Assembly (NCBI GenBank): GCA_034440575.1 | Contig: JAOTOL010001614.1 | Coordinates: forward strand, 1,054,001 to 1,118,000 | Direction of reading: 5' to 3' | DNA length: 64,000 nt | Source of the DNA: Imbricaverruca yamaguchii | Lineage: Eukaryota > Arthropoda > Thecostraca > Neoverrucidae | Shown here: positions 40,030 to 51,244 of the stretch, one piece after another | Numbering within the stretch: position 1 is the stretch's first letter | How the letters are laid out: every line of letters starts with the position of its first letter | Notes under the pieces: generated by a model | What the model saw: only the letters and a program-made list of their open reading frames with translations | Told to the model about the DNA's origin: nothing | Databases searched by the model: none | Program-made: the position numbers and the translations under genes

Positions 40030-40854
40030 TTCATTTAACTGGACCCATGAGAGACAAACCAGAGCATGCTCATCTCCACATGGCGGACACTGTCTCTTTC
40101 TTGACCCGAAAAAATGGTTGCGTTAATATCACAATTAAAATTTCATATACGCAAAATGTATATAGTTTCTTATAAAATCAACATAACCATCTTTGTGGAT
40201 GATCCTGAACAACACTCAAGAATTTATCCGAGATTGTACCGTCTGTTTAGACTTCAAAGCAGCGTCGTTCTCACTCATCTCTCAGTATGACATCACGGCA
40301 AATTCATTTATCCGACCATTTCCTCTAGCTTCGAAGCCAGCGACAGAGTAGCCCGTGGTACGACATTCCACGATCCCAGGCATCAATACACACAGTCGCC
40401 GGCTATTCCCAGTCTCGATACAGATGCAACGCCGCGATCCCCAGTCTGGTCTCAGATGGCGCCCCGCCACTCGCGGTCCCACCACGTCATCTCACTAACT
40501 CATGTGTCGCCCTGAGCAGGCCTGAGCAGGCGCAGCAGCCATCAGTTTGTCTCGACCAGAGGACATCTGACGACGTTCCCGGTCGGCACGGCACGCCGCC
40601 CCCGAGTCGTGAAGGCCGTCCGAGCGGGCCTCCAGCAGCCGACAGGTGGTCACCAGTCCCCCCCCAAGAGGCCGCCGGCAGCCACCCCTTCGCCGCTGCG
40701 TCATGTCAAAATAGGCGCGCCGGAGAAAATGTGTCCAGGCCATAATGAGTCGGCGAGAAGGTGGAGGGGAGAGCGTCGCGCCGTCAGAAGTGAGGAGAGG
40801 CGCGGGGAGCGCCGCCGCTGACGTCTTATCAGACAATCCTCAGTCACCGTGCTG
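40030..40854. other. unassigned sequence
   Basis: 40495-40836 is GC-rich with overlapping open frames on both strands, none with recognisable domains. It could be an unrecognised exon or a GC-rich regulatory segment. Confidence 0.35.
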
Positions 40855-40915
40855 TAGCCAGCTGGTGAGGCGCTGTAGCCAGCTGGTGAGGCGCTGCGGC
40901 CAGCTGGTGATGAAA
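40850..40915. repeat. 21-bp GCTGTAGCCAGCTGGTGAGGC, 3 copies
   Basis: Three tandem copies, the last with GCGGCC in place of GTAGCC. Confidence 0.9.
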
Positions 40916-41043
40916 CTGACAAAGGGTAGCCTGCAACGCTAAGTTCCATGTATAGGCAAAATTACTTGCTCGTTGGGGGAATGATGGACATTAGTAAATT
41001 TGGTTTGCAGTTATAGCGGCACATAATCCCGCGGATGCTTTCT

Positions 41044-41223
41044 GTTTGTTTGTTTGTTTATTGGGTGGTTCTCGGCGCACTTTATGCACGATCACGGCTA
41101 GGACTCCGCCCACACTGTTTTGCCGGTGGGCAGCGGGATTTGTTCATATCCCGAGCGGTCCGAGTGTTGAACCCGGAACCTTCGGTACCCAGAGCCCAAC
41201 ACTTTAACCACTCGGACATCCCC
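41044..41223 (-). repeat. SINE family 1 copy
   Basis: Complement of the family: TTTGTTTGTTTATTGGGTGG tail at left, GGGTTCAACACTCGGACCG box B region, and CCACTCGGACATCCC (box A complement) at right. The tail is (TTTG)n, longer than at the other copies. No clear target-site duplication. Confidence 0.88.
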
Positions 41224-41507
41224 TCCGAAGGTGTTTTCGATTTTCGACTATATTGGTTGTGCTTTTCCGCAAGATGGTGTTGATTTTTCCGACGGTTCCG
41301 GCCATGATCTGGGGCCAGTAACACAACCACCTCAGTGGGCCAACCCAACCGGCAAATGAACCATCAATGATAGCTAAGTACTACTGTTCATTTTACTCTT
41401 CGGCTAAGTTCAATTTGGTGCGAGCCGTTGATGGTAAAGTTCAGGATCATGAATGTAAAGTACGACCATCAAGCAGAATCAATACTCCTGACGGCATGTT
41501 GTACAGT
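41224..41507. other. unassigned sequence
   Basis: Nothing recognised. Confidence 0.4.
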
Positions 41508-41562
41508 TAGTTAGTTGTTAGGGTTTTAGGGCGCATAAACTGCAGTGGTTATACAGCGGAGC
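41508..41562 (-). repeat. SINE 3' domain abutting a satellite array
   Basis: GTTAGTTAGTTGTTAGGG, TTTTAGGGCGCATAAAC and GGTTATACAGCGGAGC match the 3' domain; the array starts within about 10 bp. Confidence 0.6.
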
Positions 41563-42105
41563 GGGACAACTGGGACGGCTGGGACCGCTGGGACCGCTGG
41601 CGGGGACGGCTGGGACCGCTGGTGGGAATAGTGACCGCTGGTGAGGACGGCTGTGACCGCTGGCGGGGACGGCTGGGACCGCTGGTGGGGACAGTGACCG
41701 CTGGCGGGAACGACTGGGACCGCTGGTGGGGGACGGCTGGGACCGCTGGCGGGGACAGCTGGGACCGCTGGCGGGGACGGCTGGGACCGCTGGCGGGGGA
41801 CAGCTGGGACCGCTGGCGGGGACGGCTGGGACCGCTGGCGGGGGACAGCTGGGACCGCTGGCGGGGACTGCTGGGACCGCTGGCGGGGGACAGCTGGGAC
41901 CGCTGGCGGGGACGGCTGGGACCGCTGGCGGGGACGGCTGGGACCGCTGGCGGGGACGGCTGGGACCGCTGGCGGGGACGGCTGGGACCGCTGGCGGGGA
42001 CGGCTGGGACCGCTGGCGGGGGACAGCTGGGACCGCTGGCGGGGGACAGCTGGGACCGCTGGCGGGGGACAGCTGGGACCGCTGGCGGGGATGGGCGGGC
42101 CGCTG
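41563..42105. repeat. 22/23-bp GCTGGGACCGCTGGCGGGGACG minisatellite
   Basis: About 24 units. Two forms, GGGGACG (22 bp) and GGGGGACA (23 bp), are interspersed, so register shifts between frames. The left edge is degenerate (GTGGGAATAGTGACC, GTGAGGACGGCTGTGACC). Confidence 0.95.
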
Positions 42106-43085
42106 ATGCACGCTTGTGACTGGTTCAGCCGTAATTAGCGGTGTTCGTGTAAAAACGTCGCACCCGGGGCAGTCGTGTCGGCGAGCATTTGTTCACAGCT
42201 GATCTGGCGCCAGGCAAAAACGCCGTGCCGCCGGTGGCCTGATCCGATGGGGCTTCCAGCTCGCTTGAGCCGCCGTCCTGACAAGCTGGTCCGCGGTACG
42301 TTCTGCTCGGCTGGACAGCAGACCACGCCCACTTTCAGCAAATGTCCCCACAAGTGAGCCTTCCGCGAGGTGAACTTCCAGGCGATCCAACCCAGGGTGG
42401 AGCACTTGGGCGTTGTTGGGCCTGCAGCCAATCAATTGATCGGAGGATTTCTATATCCGAACAACCATCAGCAACAAGACGTTTAGCGTGGCAATTAGCC
42501 CAGAAGCCCTTCCCGTTTACGTGGACTAAATAATCGATCTATGAAAACAAATAACTATGATAAAGCAGATTTGCTCAGAGTTGAATTTGTCTACAATGCC
42601 CAACTGTGTCATCACTACTTTGAATTGGAGTTGAGTAAAACGGACCATTTCCTTACATAACGAAAGAGGAAACCTTGCCCCCCCCCCCAGCCTGTGACGT
42701 CATCGGGTGATGCATTCGATCTTGCTTAACGGCAACACAATCTGCAAACCATGTACAGTCGTGTCTGGCCAATCGTTGGTACTCACTAGCAAATGACACT
42801 GCCAGGCATGAGAGCAACTTTTCAGTTTTCTGGTAAAACTTTCATGTTTTATGATTCAGATTATGGTTACCCACACTGGAGTGTTTTTTTGTATTCATTC
42901 GGCAAAACAATCCCTTCAGATATAAATAATTATGCATCTATATGAGTCAAAGTCATGTCTTATACAACTGCTTCCGCTATATATCGCTATATAATTATAT
43001 TCTGATTGTTTGAATTGATTCCACGATACCATATTTTATTATGGCGTAGATTGGCCTAACTAATGTAACGTTTGTAGTTTGGAGA
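42106..43085. other. unassigned sequence
   Basis: 42120-42530 is GC-moderate; 42530-43085 AT-rich with a C12 run near 42677-42688. No gene recognised. Confidence 0.4.
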
Positions 43086-43087
43086 GC

Positions 43088-43152
43088 TGCTTAGTTAGTT
43101 AGTTATTTGGGCTTTAGGGCGCATCGACCAGGGTTGATCATTCGCGCCCAGG
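43088..43152 (-). repeat. stand-alone SINE 3' domain
   Basis: GCTTAGTTAGTTAGTTATTTG, GGCTTTAGGGCGCATCGACC and GGTTGATCATTCGCGCCC; the CTAA tail is clear on the minus strand. Flanking GGAGAGCTGCTTAG/GGAGAGCAGCTTA (about 43080 and 43151) may be a target-site duplication with one mismatch. Confidence 0.7.
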
Positions 43153-43199
43153 AGAGCAGCTTAAAAAATGAATGGTTTCACACATGTATCTTAGTTGAA

Positions 43200-43560
43200 T
43201 TTTGCCAGCCTGCCACCTTATGGTGATGTCGGCTCGTTCCGGCTGTTGAGAAGAGGTGTGAGAGAGTGATCAGCGTAGGGTACGAGGACTAAACGGATGG
43301 AGGATGGGTTAGTCGATCTGTTGAGCGATGTCGAAGCATAGTCGAAGTCGTCTTGAAGAGCAGAGTTGAGTTGGTCAGGATCGCTTAAAGATGTAGTAGC
43401 AGAGTTGTTTGACAGCCGGACATGATATAGTCGAGTAGAGATGTCAGTCCGGTCGGTGTCACATTGGGGTATGGGGTGCAATGTTGTGGGGGGGGGATTG
43501 GGGTCGGGTCATCGCCTATTGTAAGAATCAATTGGCGATTCAATCAATACTGAACATTGC
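43200..43560. other. unassigned sequence with a minus-strand open frame
   Basis: 43218-43481 (minus) is open for about 87 codons with mixed Ser/Thr/Asn/Leu content. It looks more protein-like than the satellites but is not recognised; possibly transposon-derived. Confidence 0.3.
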
Positions 43561-44760
43561 AAGAACGTGTTTTTCTTTCTTTTTGGAACGTATCTTATAT
43601 TTTTTCAGTTTTGCTGAGTTTTATTCATTTTGTCTTTAGTTTTTAACGTACTTTTCTTTTTGTTCTCCTTTTTCCATTTTTCTGTTTTTTCTCTATTTTT
43701 CACAATTGTTCTAATATACATGTGATGTTGAGGAAGTGGAAAAGGTGATCGTGTAATGTTGGATGGTTATCGTTAAGCAGTGTTGTGAGGTTCAGTGGGA
43801 TGTTGTGTGTGGTGTAATAGTTTGTGATATGTTGTCTTTGGTTGTTCTATTTGGTGCAGTATTTCGTGTATTCCCATGGGTATGTGCTGTATGCGTTGTA
43901 ATGGGTAGTTTATGTATGTGCAGTATTTTGGGTGAGGAGGTATTTGTATTTCGTGTATGATGGTATGCTTTGTAGTGCTGATTTTGCGTCTGTGGCCATG
44001 ATGTTGTGTTCCATTTTTGTGTTGTAGATGGTGCAGTATGCCGAAAAGATCGATGAACAATTATGCTGTGTATGTGGATGCTGTGTCGTGCAGACGGGCA
44101 CGAAAGATGACCCGCGGTGGGGTACATCACCGCCGCTGTGCCCGTCTGCTGTGTATTGTTGATTGATTTATTTGATTTTGATTTATTTATTTGATTTTAT
44201 TGATTTGATTGATTTATTTATTGATGCTGATCCGTCTGTATATATGATGTAGTTGGCGTATTGTGCTGTGAATTGTAAGAATATTTGTTGTATTTGTACG
44301 TGTGTATGTGTGTTTTTCGGTTTGTCAATTAGGAGGTGTGTTTTGGGTGTTGGTTCTTTCCACCATGTGATAGGTGTTGGGAATAGTGTTGTTCTGGGGA
44401 GTGTTATGTCCCAAAGTGTTTGCGAGTTGTTGTATACGGCAGCATATTGTAGCTTATAGCGGTGTTGTTCTCATGAGTGTTAAATATGTACGCGTGCTGT
44501 GGGGAGTTTTAGTGCCTGGGTGCATGGGTGTTGTTTAGTAAGTTGCGTCTTGTAGTGATATCTAAGCAGTGCTTCTGTGTGTTTGTGTTTGGGTTGTGGG
44601 ATGTGGTTGTATATATGAAGGGCCACATAGGTGATGCTATGTGGCTATTTTGAGGCATTGGTGTTGAAGTGTGTCTATAATTTTGAGGTTTGAGTAGGCT
44701 GCATTTCTTATGGTTGGCAAAGTCTACTACTTGAACCTGAACATAGTTCATCAACATATA
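43561..44760. other. strand-asymmetric GT-rich block
   Basis: The plus strand is strikingly rich in G and T and poor in C and A (for example GGATGTTGTGTGTGGTGTAA at 43799). Minus-strand frames are correspondingly His/Thr/Pro/Asn-rich and stay open for 80-110 codons. 44155-44225 is a TTGATTTATT repeat. The composition is unlike both sides; I infer an inserted element but can name no family. Confidence 0.45.
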
Positions 44761-45297
44761 CGTAGTTCAGTTATCAAGGCAGCTCAGGGCAGCAAGCGAG
44801 GCTATAATTCTGAACAGATTGAATATGCACATGCGTTGTCTTCCCAGGAATATATTTCAATCGGAGCTCCGCAACGTTTACAACTTCAGAGCTGATCGGA
44901 GCGAACCCGGTGATCTTCAGATGATGAGATGAGCGAGAACAAACTTTCGACAGGTTAGTTCACATCGACAAATTGCTATGATTTTGGGAACGGGACATGC
45001 ACAGCAGCAGACAATGATTTCGTCAGCCTAGCGGATAGTTCTCCGACTTGGGCTGAAGTGCAGCGTGGACCGGCACATTATGACCAGGATACAACTCGCA
45101 GCGTGACGATCGTCTTCTGAACGGAGCGCAACACTCAAAAATGTGCAAACTCACATTTTATTTCCTGGTTGCCCAACGTAAACGAAGCATTTTCATTTTG
45201 AGTCGCCAATGTTTCCTAGAAATTTGTAAGTAAGCAGAAGTACACATTGTCAAAACAACTGTATCTGTGAAAAGCGTGAGTTGTGAAAATTGATTTC
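44761..45297. other. unassigned sequence
   Basis: Nothing recognised. Confidence 0.4.
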
Positions 45298-46101
45298 TTA
45301 ACCCGCGCCGTCTTTCCGGTCATCCTCCCACGCCGTCTCGGGGGGGGGGGTTGAAGACCTCCTCTAAACCCCAAACTAAGCATCGCACGAAAACGAAATA
45401 GGTGTCATCGGAAAGCGCTCGACGAGTAGGGTCCGAGTCCACCCTCAAAAACAATTTCTCCCCAAAAGTGACGTCACCATGGGCTAGATTTTCACAACTT
45501 TTCAAGACTTACATTATGTTTTTGACTCTGGGGAGCTCATTTTGGGGGATATATGAAAAACAAAATGTATTTGGAATGAGAAAAGGACAGCGAAATCGAC
45601 CAGGGCTATAATTGTTTTGGCCCCCAACATTTTTTTAAACTTCAAAATTTTTATTTTCAAGTTCTTTAATTTTCCTTTTCTAATGGGTAGAGCAGACCGA
45701 GAAACGTTGTTGGAAGGCAACTTGCTCCAATAAAAGATGCTTACTTTAGCCAGAATCCTGTATTTGAACTGCAATTTGTCAAATATGCAACATTTATATG
45801 TAGTCAAAAACGAAAAAAAATGACAATTTCAACTCGTACGTCTTGTTGCATCCGTAAAGATAAGTAAACGCTGAAAGTTTCATTAAAATACCTGTATCCG
45901 TTAAAGCGTGACCGACTGGTTGAACGTTTTTGGGGGTGACCTCACTTGACCTTGACTAACTCGTTGATCCAGCATGTCAAATTTATGTGGGAAAGGGTAT
46001 GCCAAATTTGGGCGCGCTGTCGTGCGCCGTTCGTCCGCTATCCGCGAAAAACCTGAGGGGGGCGGCTGAAGACCCCCCCCCCCCGAAACGGGACGGGTTA
46101 A
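45298..46101. mobile_element. candidate non-autonomous DNA transposon with TTAA ends (piggyBac-like MITE)
   Basis: TTAA at 45298-45301 and 46098-46101 enclose 796 bp. The interior starts CCCGCGCCGTCTT and, read from the other end, CCCGTCCCGTTTC (10 of 13 identical). TTAA target duplication plus ends starting CCC is the piggyBac superfamily pattern. Near both ends is a G-run and a (T/C)TGAAGACC word in direct orientation (45350 and 46066). No transposase frame inside, so if real it is non-autonomous. Inverted repeats are imperfect and a chance match is possible. Confidence 0.45.
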
Positions 46102-46674
46102 TTATATTTATTTATTAATCATCATAGAACCGGAAATGAAAGATGCAGAGATATCTCGGGACACAGGTGGGACAGGAACACGTTTGTATTGACTTTCCTA
46201 TGTTGGAGGGTACTCAACTCCTCATTTTTTGGTTTGCCTACAATTATTTCATGATCTGACGAACTTCTGCTGGCGTCCCCCCCCCCCCAATGACATCTCG
46301 ACTCATTTAAATGCAGGGGACCCCTGGATGGTATTGCATCCTAGCCCAGCCACATGTCCGGACCGTCTGAGTTATGCTACACGTTAAGTCGCCTAATGTT
46401 CGGGAGCCCTAGATGATCTTCATACATCAACACCCGAATAGCCTATTCCGTAACCATTTTGTCCTTCCAATTCTCATTTACTGATGCCTTTGCCATGCAA
46501 GCTCCAGCAGCTGATTCAAGCGACTGCCGGCGAACTATGTTTTACCGGGTCGTGATGGCATAGTAATTATGTCAGTGCAGCTGCACCATGATCCCGGCGG
46601 TGTATTGAAGCGTCGAGATGTTGCTATTGTTTAGGATATACAGTACCGAAAGACGGTGACATGCACATTGTTGC
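46102..46674. other. unassigned sequence
   Basis: Contains a C13 run near 46277-46289. Nothing recognised. Confidence 0.4.
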
Positions 46675-46732
46675 GGTCCCGCTGTTGCTGCTGTTGCTGC
46701 TGTTGCTGCTGCTGCTGCTGCTACTGCTGTGT
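46675..46732. repeat. (GCT)n/(GTT) trinucleotide repeat
   Basis: GCTGTTGCTGCTGTTGCTGC then pure GCT units; reads poly-Ala or poly-Gln type tracts depending on strand and frame, with no evidence of a surrounding exon. Confidence 0.9.
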
Positions 46733-48774
46733 TGTGCCATGAAAGCTGGTGAAGTAAGGGTATTGGAGGCGTCGTTTTATGCGATCCCACGCCGAACTGT
46801 GGAATCATTGAGATTACAGCCGGTCTGAATCGGACATTGCTTTGCGAGGGCTCAAACCTCTCCAAACACAAAGGAAACATCGCCGACGCCAGCTTCATTC
46901 ACGCCAGTACGTGGGTTGTTTGTAGGCTTGTAGGTGCATTGAGAACGCCCGGCTACTTCGGTGCATTATTTACACGGCTGGACCAGCAACGCGCATTCCC
47001 ATAAAATAATATGCAATGCATATGGTAGTTTGCATCGAAATTCCCAACCAATCACCTTAGCTGGACGGAATCCTTGGCGGTGCCACCCGCCGCCTCTTCT
47101 CCCGCACCATTGCACGCTTAACGCTCAGCGTCGGTGCTTTGTGCGTTAACGTGTATTCTTGGAACATTCTGACTATGTTGCGTTTCGCTGACTTTCCGCA
47201 CAGAAAACACGAGCGAGGTGTGGACCGGCCTGATTTTGAAGACGCCTTGCGAGTATTGCGTCACCAATACAGCCGGCGTGCTCCTAAATGGACCAAACCA
47301 CCAGCCATCCGATGGTGAAGCAGAATGGTATGGCCACCTTCCTGGCAGCTGTGCTTTACAGACGCCTCAAATTTCGAAGCTAAAGCGCACTCCAGCGTGA
47401 TCGAAATGCGAACGAACGGAAGGGCGTACGAACATAGCCAATGGCTGATCAACACGAACGAGGAATCCTACACCAGGATACTGGTACAGCCTCAGCCTGC
47501 ACCATGAACTGTTGCATCGGCGACCGCAGCTGGTGCTTCGAACTGATCGGTCTAGCCAAAGTGCAACTGCCGCTGCAGCACCAGCCGTGATGCACGTGTG
47601 CAAACACCACTCAGTCTGGCATTCCGCGGGCCGGGCGTAGTCCGCGCCGAGACAAGCCGGACAGGCGTGACATTGGCCAGGGCTGTCCGCCTTGTATACA
47701 CATCGCGGCTGTCGGATTTCCGTTGTACCAGCAAACTGGACGAGAATAATGAATGATGAGCGCCCGGCGGGGGCGTGCGTAAGCAATTCAGACGCGATCG
47801 TTATCAATGGAGTCGCGTCGGCGATTGCGCCGGCGCTTGCCGACACTACGCCCGGATATTCCAGCTACGGCGGGGAGAGGGAGGTGGTGATGCGCGGAAC
47901 GACATGCCTAGATAAACTCCAACCGAAGAGCAATGGAGCGGCGATAATGTGATGGTGGAATAGGTGCATAAACTCCAGCACTGACATTGGATAAATATGA
48001 CGCTCCCTGCCCATGGCTGGTATGCTGTTCCATAACGTCTGACGTTGCTTCCCCCGACTGGTAGACGGACTATCCCGGCGGCTCAGAAATCCCCACGCAT
48101 CTGATCGGCTCACTATTCCGTCAGGTGTGGCGTTCGTTGTCCCTGTATGGCGGTAGTCCATCCAGTCAGGTCTGACGTTCGTCTTCCCTGACTGGTAGAC
48201 TATCCCGCCGGGCCCGCCGTCGCCGACTGCTGCCGTAGCGACGACGGCGCCCATTGTCGCAGCGTCGGCGGCGACGCCACTTTGTCGGCTCCCTGCCGGC
48301 CGGCCGGCCGAAACAAACACAACCGCCCCGACCCGGCCGTGCTGCCGCCGCCGCCGCCGCCGCCTGTATATTTACGTTCAATCCCCGTTCTGGGACAACA
48401 AATAAACCGCCACCGCGCCGTCGTGCCGCTGCCGCTGCAGCACGCCCCATTGCAGACATGCCATCACTTACACCCCATCACAGATGTGCCGGGCTGGGGT
48501 GTATTGGGCCGCGAGACAGCGGGTGGTCACCGCCCGCCCGCCGCGCGCGCGCATTCACACACATGAACCGACTGGCACACCGTGTTGCAACGCTGCACAA
48601 CATTGCAGACATTGCACACGTAGTGGTGGGTAGTAAACCAGCCGGCGCGAGGCACGGCTGGCCTGCCAGGGGCCATTAGTTTACCCTTGTTACCGGCCTC
48701 TCGCCGAGTTTAAATAAACACGCCAGCTGCACTGATGAGCGACGCCGGGGCTGGTCGGTAGTGACGGACGGTTG
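46733..48774. other. unassigned sequence with a GC-rich segment
   Basis: 48110-48205 has GTCAG(G/A)TGTG/CTGACGTTCGT words repeated. 48190-48560 is very GC- and CpG-rich with CCG runs (48346-48365). It could be a promoter-type segment or 5' UTR for eya (which would start on this side) or anything else; there is no transcript evidence in the sequence. Confidence 0.35.
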
Positions 48775-49350
48775 GGCGTGTTACGGCCCGGCGGTGTTAC
48801 GGCCCGGCGGTGTTACGGCCCGGCGGTGTTACGGCCCTGGCGGTGTTACGGTCCGGCGGTGTTACGGCCCGGCGGTGTTACGGCCCGGCAGTGTTACAGC
48901 CCGGCAGTGCTACAGCCCGGCGGTGTTACGGCCGCGCAGTGTTACAACCCAGCGGCGTTACGGCCAGGCGGCGTTACGACCAGGCGGTGTTACGACCAGG
49001 CGGTGTTACGGCCTAGCAGTGTTACGGCCTAGCGGTGTTACGGCCTAGCGGTGTTACGGCCTAGCGGCGTTACGGTCCGGCGGTGTTACGACCAGGCGGT
49101 GTTACGGCCCGGCGGTGTTACGGCCCGGCGGTGTTACGGCCCGGCGGTGTTACGGCCCGGCGGTGTTACGGCCCGGCGGTGTTACGGCCCGGCGGTGTTA
49201 CGGCCCGGCGGTGTTAGGACCCGGCGGTGTTACGACCAGGTAGTGTTACGGCCAGGCGGTGTTACGGCCGGGCGGCGTTACGGCCAGGCGGTGTGACCGG
49301 CCAGGCGGTGTTACGGCCAGGCGGTGTTACGGCCAGGCGGTGTTTCGGCC
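48775..49350. repeat. 16-bp GGCGGTGTTACGGCCC minisatellite
   Basis: About 36 units with local variant patches: GGCAGTG(T/C)TACAGCCC (48890-48925), AGGCGGTGTTACGACC (48960-49010), CTAGCGGTGTTACGGC (49010-49065) and pure GGCGGTGTTACGGCCC (49100-49210). Confidence 0.96.
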
Positions 49351-49689
49351 CGGCATTGCTCCGTCTCATTCGCCTCGGGCGGTGAGACAGCTGGGAGCAG
49401 ATCATGTGAACATCTGTAAAACAATGGAGCCATCGGGAAACCATAAAACGATTCGACATCACTAGACGGGACTGATCAGGTGGCAGATTAACCATTAGGC
49501 CGATCCGATCGCCCACGGAGGGAGAGGGGCAGGATGGACTCCCTGACATAGTTGATGCAAGTTCTGACGAAGATGTCCTGTCGTTGAAGCGAGTAGCGAT
49601 GATTATAAAGACTGTTCAGCAGAGCAGCGAAACATCAGGGCCACACATAGCCCGGCATACTTCCGATTACACAGGAACTCGTTAAGCAA
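49351..49689. other. unassigned sequence
   Basis: Nothing recognised. Confidence 0.4.
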
Positions 49690-49885
49690 CTATCACAGGA
49701 GCACAGGAACTTTCTCAAGAACTGTCAAAGGGACGTAGGAATACAAGAGGTCTCCCAGGAACTTTAAAATGAAGACAGGAACTATCTCAAGAACTATCAT
49801 AGGAACATAGGAACCCTCACATAGGAACACAGGGACAAAGGAGGACAGGAACACAGGACAGGAACACAGGAGCACAGTAACTACT
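49690..49885. repeat. degenerate AGGAACACAGGAAC repeat
   Basis: AGGAAC(A/T) words every 10-25 bp (AGGAGCACAGGAACTTTCTC, GGACAGGAACACAGGACAGG). Clear only at 49795-49875. Confidence 0.75.
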
Positions 49886-50574
49886 CTGCATCACCGCTCA
49901 CAGGTAGCAGACCGGACGTGGTAAATCATTGCTTCCGACACCGTACTTCAGAGCAGGGGCGCTCCCAGGATATTTTTTAGAAGGACCTGATCACAGCAAA
50001 AAAGTGATGTAACGGAGGCCGCTTTCGGCGGGCGAAGCGCGCGCAAAATTTCTGGTTCTGCGCAGTAAAATTCAAAAATGTATTGTTCGATTGTTACCAG
50101 ACCTAGCGCATCCTTGGTTGCTATGGGCCCTCCCCTTGGCTGCGCCTCTACTTCAAAACGTCACCATAGACCTGTACTACCCAATCTTTCAAGGGAGTAT
50201 TGTGTGGGGAAACACCAGTGTTGTTTTAGTCGCGCGCAAACTGTGGGTGCTCGTGCCGGATCCCGCCGGTACCGGATCTGACGGCACAGACGACAGCTTA
50301 CCGGGGGTCCGTGCCCCTCCCTCCTCCTCCTCCTCCCCCAACAGTCCTGGTCGGGGACGGACACCGGCTCACCGGGGGTCCGGGCCCCTCCCCTTCCAAC
50401 AGCCCTGGTCCGGGACGCCTCGAAGTTTGATATAGCAGTGTCTTAGGATTGCTTATCCGGGCAGCTCAAGGTCTTACAACAGCCTAAGCAACAGCATCAA
50501 AGCATGTTCCCTGTACCCTAAAACAGCATCAAAGCATGTTCTGAACATGTCACGACTGGTTTTCCGTTGTCCGT
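49886..50574. other. unassigned sequence
   Basis: 49953-49985 (CAGGGGCGCTCCCAGGATAT) resembles the CAGGGGCG-type end seen in some hAT-like elements. 50280-50410 contains two copies of ACCGGGGGTCCG(T/G)GCCCCTCCC. No gene recognised. Confidence 0.35.
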
Positions 50575-51228
50575 GACCGCGGGTGGTCGGGGTGGTGTTC
50601 ATGACCACAGGTGGTCTGTATGGTGCCCGGGACTACAGGTGGTCGGGGTGGTGTTCATGACCGCAGGTGGTCGGGGTGGTGTCCAGGACTACAGGTAGTC
50701 TGGTGGTGTCCAGGACTACAGGTGGTCGGGGTGGTGACCGGGACCACAGGTGGTCGAGGTGGTGTCCGGGACTACAGGTGGTCGGGGTGGTGTCCGAGAC
50801 TACAGGTGGTCTGGTGGTGTCCGTGACTGCAGGTGGTCGGGGTGGTGTCCGGGACTACAGGTGGTCGGGGTGGTGTCCGGGACTACAGGTGGTCGGGGTG
50901 GTGTCCGGAACTACAGGTGGTCGGGATGGTGTCCGGGACTACAGGTGGTCGGGGTGGTGTCCGGGACTACAGGTGGTCGGGGTGGTGTTCATGACTGCAG
51001 GTGGTCGGGGTGGTGTCCGGAACTACAGGTGGCCTGGGTGGTATCCGGGACTACAGGTGGTCGGGGTGGTGTCCGGGACTACAGGTGGCCGGGGTGGTGT
51101 CCGGGACTACAGGTGGTCGGGGTGGTGTTCGGGACTGCGGGTGATCGGGATGGTGTCCGGGACCGCGGGTGGTGTCCGGGACCGCAGGTGGTCGGGGTGG
51201 TGTCCGGGACTACAGATGGTCTGGATGG
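50575..51228. repeat. 28-bp GGTGGTCGGGGTGGTGTCCGGGACTACA minisatellite
   Basis: About 23 units; variants include TTCATGACC(G/T)CA and GTCTGGTGGTGTCC. G-rich on the plus strand. The open frames (GGRGGVRDYRWS type) are repeat-derived. Confidence 0.95.
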
Positions 51229-51244
51229 TTCCGACATGGCTGCG

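Noticed and set aside
40495..40836. GC-rich open frames as an eya 5' exon
   Set aside because: Open on both strands, no EYA-like content, and no donor found with the phase needed for the exon at 34653.
48190..48560. CpG-rich segment as the eya promoter
   Set aside because: Position is compatible, but no first exon, initiator context or transcript support is visible; kept only as an unassigned GC-rich segment.
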